From Klebsiella quasivariicola (GTDB lineage Bacteria; Pseudomonadota; Gammaproteobacteria; Enterobacterales; Enterobacteriaceae): a DNA stretch of 64,000 nt. The stretch covers positions 4,464,001-4,528,000 of the forward strand of contig NZ_CP022823.1 of the NCBI RefSeq assembly GCF_002269255.1, read 5' to 3'. Below, in pieces: positions 62,753-64,000 of this stretch. The translations under genes and the position numbers were made by a program. The notes beneath the pieces are model-generated. The model was not told where the DNA came from. It did not search any database and worked only from the letters and a program-made list of their open reading frames with translations. Numbering within the stretch: the first letter of the stretch is position 1; each line of letters opens with the position of its first letter.

Positions 62753-63488
62753 AGCGATCGCCGGTGGACTGCTGCTGGTGCTCTATCTGTTGTGGCTCGC
62801 CGCCACGGCTCCGGCGCGCCTGCTGACCCCCATGCTGCCGCCCGGCGTTCAGGTGGGCCACCTCAGCGGCAGCGTCTGGCGCGGCGAGGCGCAGCCGATC
62901 TACTGGCATGGCGAACGGCTTGAACGACTGGCGTGGTCGCTGACCCTGGCTGGCTGGCAGATCGCGCTCAGCGATCCGCGCGGGGTGGAAGGCCAGGCCC
63001 GGCTGTGGGGCCTGCGCGAACTGAGCCTGCAGGAGGGGCGGCTCACCGCTCCCGCCAGCCTGCTCAGCCGCTGGTTGATGCCAACGATGCCGGTCAGCGC
63101 GGATGGGGAAGTCACCTTCACCCTCACCGAAGGGCGGTTCAGTGACGGGCGCTGTCGGCAAATTACCGCCGGTGGCGCGCTGTGGCGGCAGGCCCGACTG
63201 CACTCCCCGGTCGGCAGCCTGGAGCTGGCTCAGGTTAATGGCACCTTCCGCTGCACGGCAGACGGCGCCGTGGCGCTGACCCTCCGTCAGGACTCTCATC
63301 AGCTGAGCCTCAGCGGCCAGGGAACCCTGTCGCCCGATGGCCGCTATCTGTTTCGCGGTACGCTGCAGCCCCGGCAGGGGATGCCGCCGCTGCTGGCACT
63401 GCTGGTCACGCGCCCGACAGGGAATAACGCCCCGGGCCCGACGCCGTGGCAGCTACAGGGAAAATGGTTACACCAGGAGCAAAAATGA
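62742..63488 (+). CDS. pulN: Type II secretion protein PulN (GspN)
   Basis: Accessory inner-membrane protein with one N-terminal membrane helix (IAGGLLLVLYLLWLAATAP) and a long periplasmic part of repeated beta elements (GVQVGHLSGSVWRGEAQPI). It has 248 aa. GspN is present in some type II systems and is dispensable for PulA secretion in published work; its role is unclear. It overlaps pulM by 11 and pulO by 4 bases. Confidence 0.9.
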   Translation: MKAKAIAGGLLLVLYLLWLAATAPARLLTPMLPPGVQVGHLSGSVWRGEAQPIYWHGERLERLAWSLTLAGWQIALSDPRGVEGQARLWGLRELSLQEGRLTAPASLLSRWLMPTMPVSADGEVTFTLTEGRFSDGRCRQITAGGALWRQARLHSPVGSLELAQVNGTFRCTADGAVALTLRQDSHQLSLSGQGTLSPDGRYLFRGTLQPRQGMPPLLALLVTRPTGNNAPGPTPWQLQGKWLHQEQK

Positions 63489-64000
63489 CGACATTAGCCG
63501 CATTATCGCTGCACTTCCCCCTTGTCTGGTATGGCTTCCTGCTGCTGTTCGGTCTGGCGCTGGGCAGCTTTTACAATGTGGTGATCTATCGTCTGCCGCG
63601 CATGCTGACCCAGACCGCGGACGATGAGCGGATAACCCTCAGCACCCCGGGATCATCCTGCCCGCAGTGCCGCCAGCCGATCGCCTGGCGGGACAATATC
63701 CCGCTGCTCAGCTTCTTCTGGCTGGGCCGTCGCGCCCGCTGCTGTCAGGCGAGCATCGCGTGGAGCTATCCGCTGACCGAGCTGGCCACCGGCCTGTTGT
63801 TTATGCTCGCCGGGGCATTGCTCGCGCCGGGCCTGCCGCTGGCGGGCGGGCTGGTGCTACTCTCGTTCCTGCTGATACTGGCGCGGATTGACGCCCGGAC
63901 CCAGCTGCTGCCCGACCGTCTGACGCTGCCCCTGCTGTGGGCCGGGCTGCTGTTCAATCTTAACGAGGTGTACATTGCCCTGCCGGAGGCGGTCGCCGGG
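63485..64000 (+). CDS. pulO: Prepilin peptidase PulO (GspO), C-terminus cut off
   Basis: Bifunctional aspartyl protease and N-methyltransferase that processes PulG-K. 172 codons are present of about 260-270. The N-terminal signature LGSFYNVVIYRLP is followed by a cysteine cluster (C59 and C62 in CPQC, C86-C87). Membrane helices follow, then the first catalytic Asp region LILARIDARTQLLPD (D136 or D144). The second catalytic Asp (GxGD motif) lies beyond the window. It starts at ATGA overlapping the pulN stop. Confidence 0.94.
   Translation, partial: MTTLAALSLHFPLVWYGFLLLFGLALGSFYNVVIYRLPRMLTQTADDERITLSTPGSSCPQCRQPIAWRDNIPLLSFFWLGRRARCCQASIAWSYPLTELATGLLFMLAGALLAPGLPLAGGLVLLSFLLILARIDARTQLLPDRLTLPLLWAGLLFNLNEVYIALPEAVAG

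Noticed and set aside
1..64000. CRISPR arrays, tRNA or rRNA genes, prophage genes
   Set aside because: No regular repeat-spacer pattern, no cloverleaf with conserved T-arm, and no phage-like gene runs were seen on either strand.

Overview
The window is chromosomal DNA of an enterobacterium, almost certainly Klebsiella (K. pneumoniae complex or a close relative). Gene order matches the E. coli ldcC-to-mrcB segment in reverse and the proteins look near-identical to E. coli ones. E. coli yaeI and hrpB are missing from their expected places, and a maltose-type pullulanase/type II secretion (pul) cluster follows mrcB, as in Klebsiella. Protein comparisons are from memory of the families; no search was run.

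Region 1 (1-21.9 kb, minus strand) is one long envelope and information-processing block. Read right to left it holds rpsB-tsf-pyrH-frr-dxr-uppS-cdsA-rseP-bamA-skp-lpxD-fabZ-lpxA-lpxB-rnhB-dnaE-accA-ldcC. It covers translation factors, UMP kinase, isoprenoid, lipid carrier and phospholipid precursors, the sigma-E protease, outer-membrane protein assembly, lipid A synthesis, the replicative polymerase and fatty acid synthesis. The rpsB leader contains the t44-type RNA. ldcC is cut by the window start.

Region 2 (22-37 kb) carries map, glnD, dapD and yaeH on plus; cdaR, degP and dgt on minus; mtnN, btuF and yadS on plus; erpA and clcA on minus; and hemL on plus. These serve nitrogen sensing, lysine/peptidoglycan precursors, diacid regulation, periplasmic quality control, nucleotide and vitamin B12 metabolism, Fe-S delivery, acid resistance and haem synthesis. 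degP has a clear sigma-E promoter.

Region 3 (37.0-38.5 kb) is an intact IS110-family (IS1111-type) element inserted inside a REP palindrome between hemL and fhuB. Its non-coding end folds into a loop whose two halves match the two halves of the interrupted REP. This is the layout expected of a bridge RNA (seekRNA) that programs insertion into REP sequences, and it is the most interesting object in the window.

Region 4 (38.5-47.2 kb, minus) is the ferrichrome system fhuA-fhuC-fhuD-fhuB with a Fur-box-like site, then mrcB (PBP1b).

Region 5 (47.8-64 kb) is the pul locus: pulS (pilotin), divergent pulB-pulA (pullulanase lipoprotein), a MalT-type divergent promoter region, and pulCDEFGHIJKLMNO encoding the secretion machine. 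pulO is cut by the window end. No tRNA, rRNA or CRISPR array was seen.
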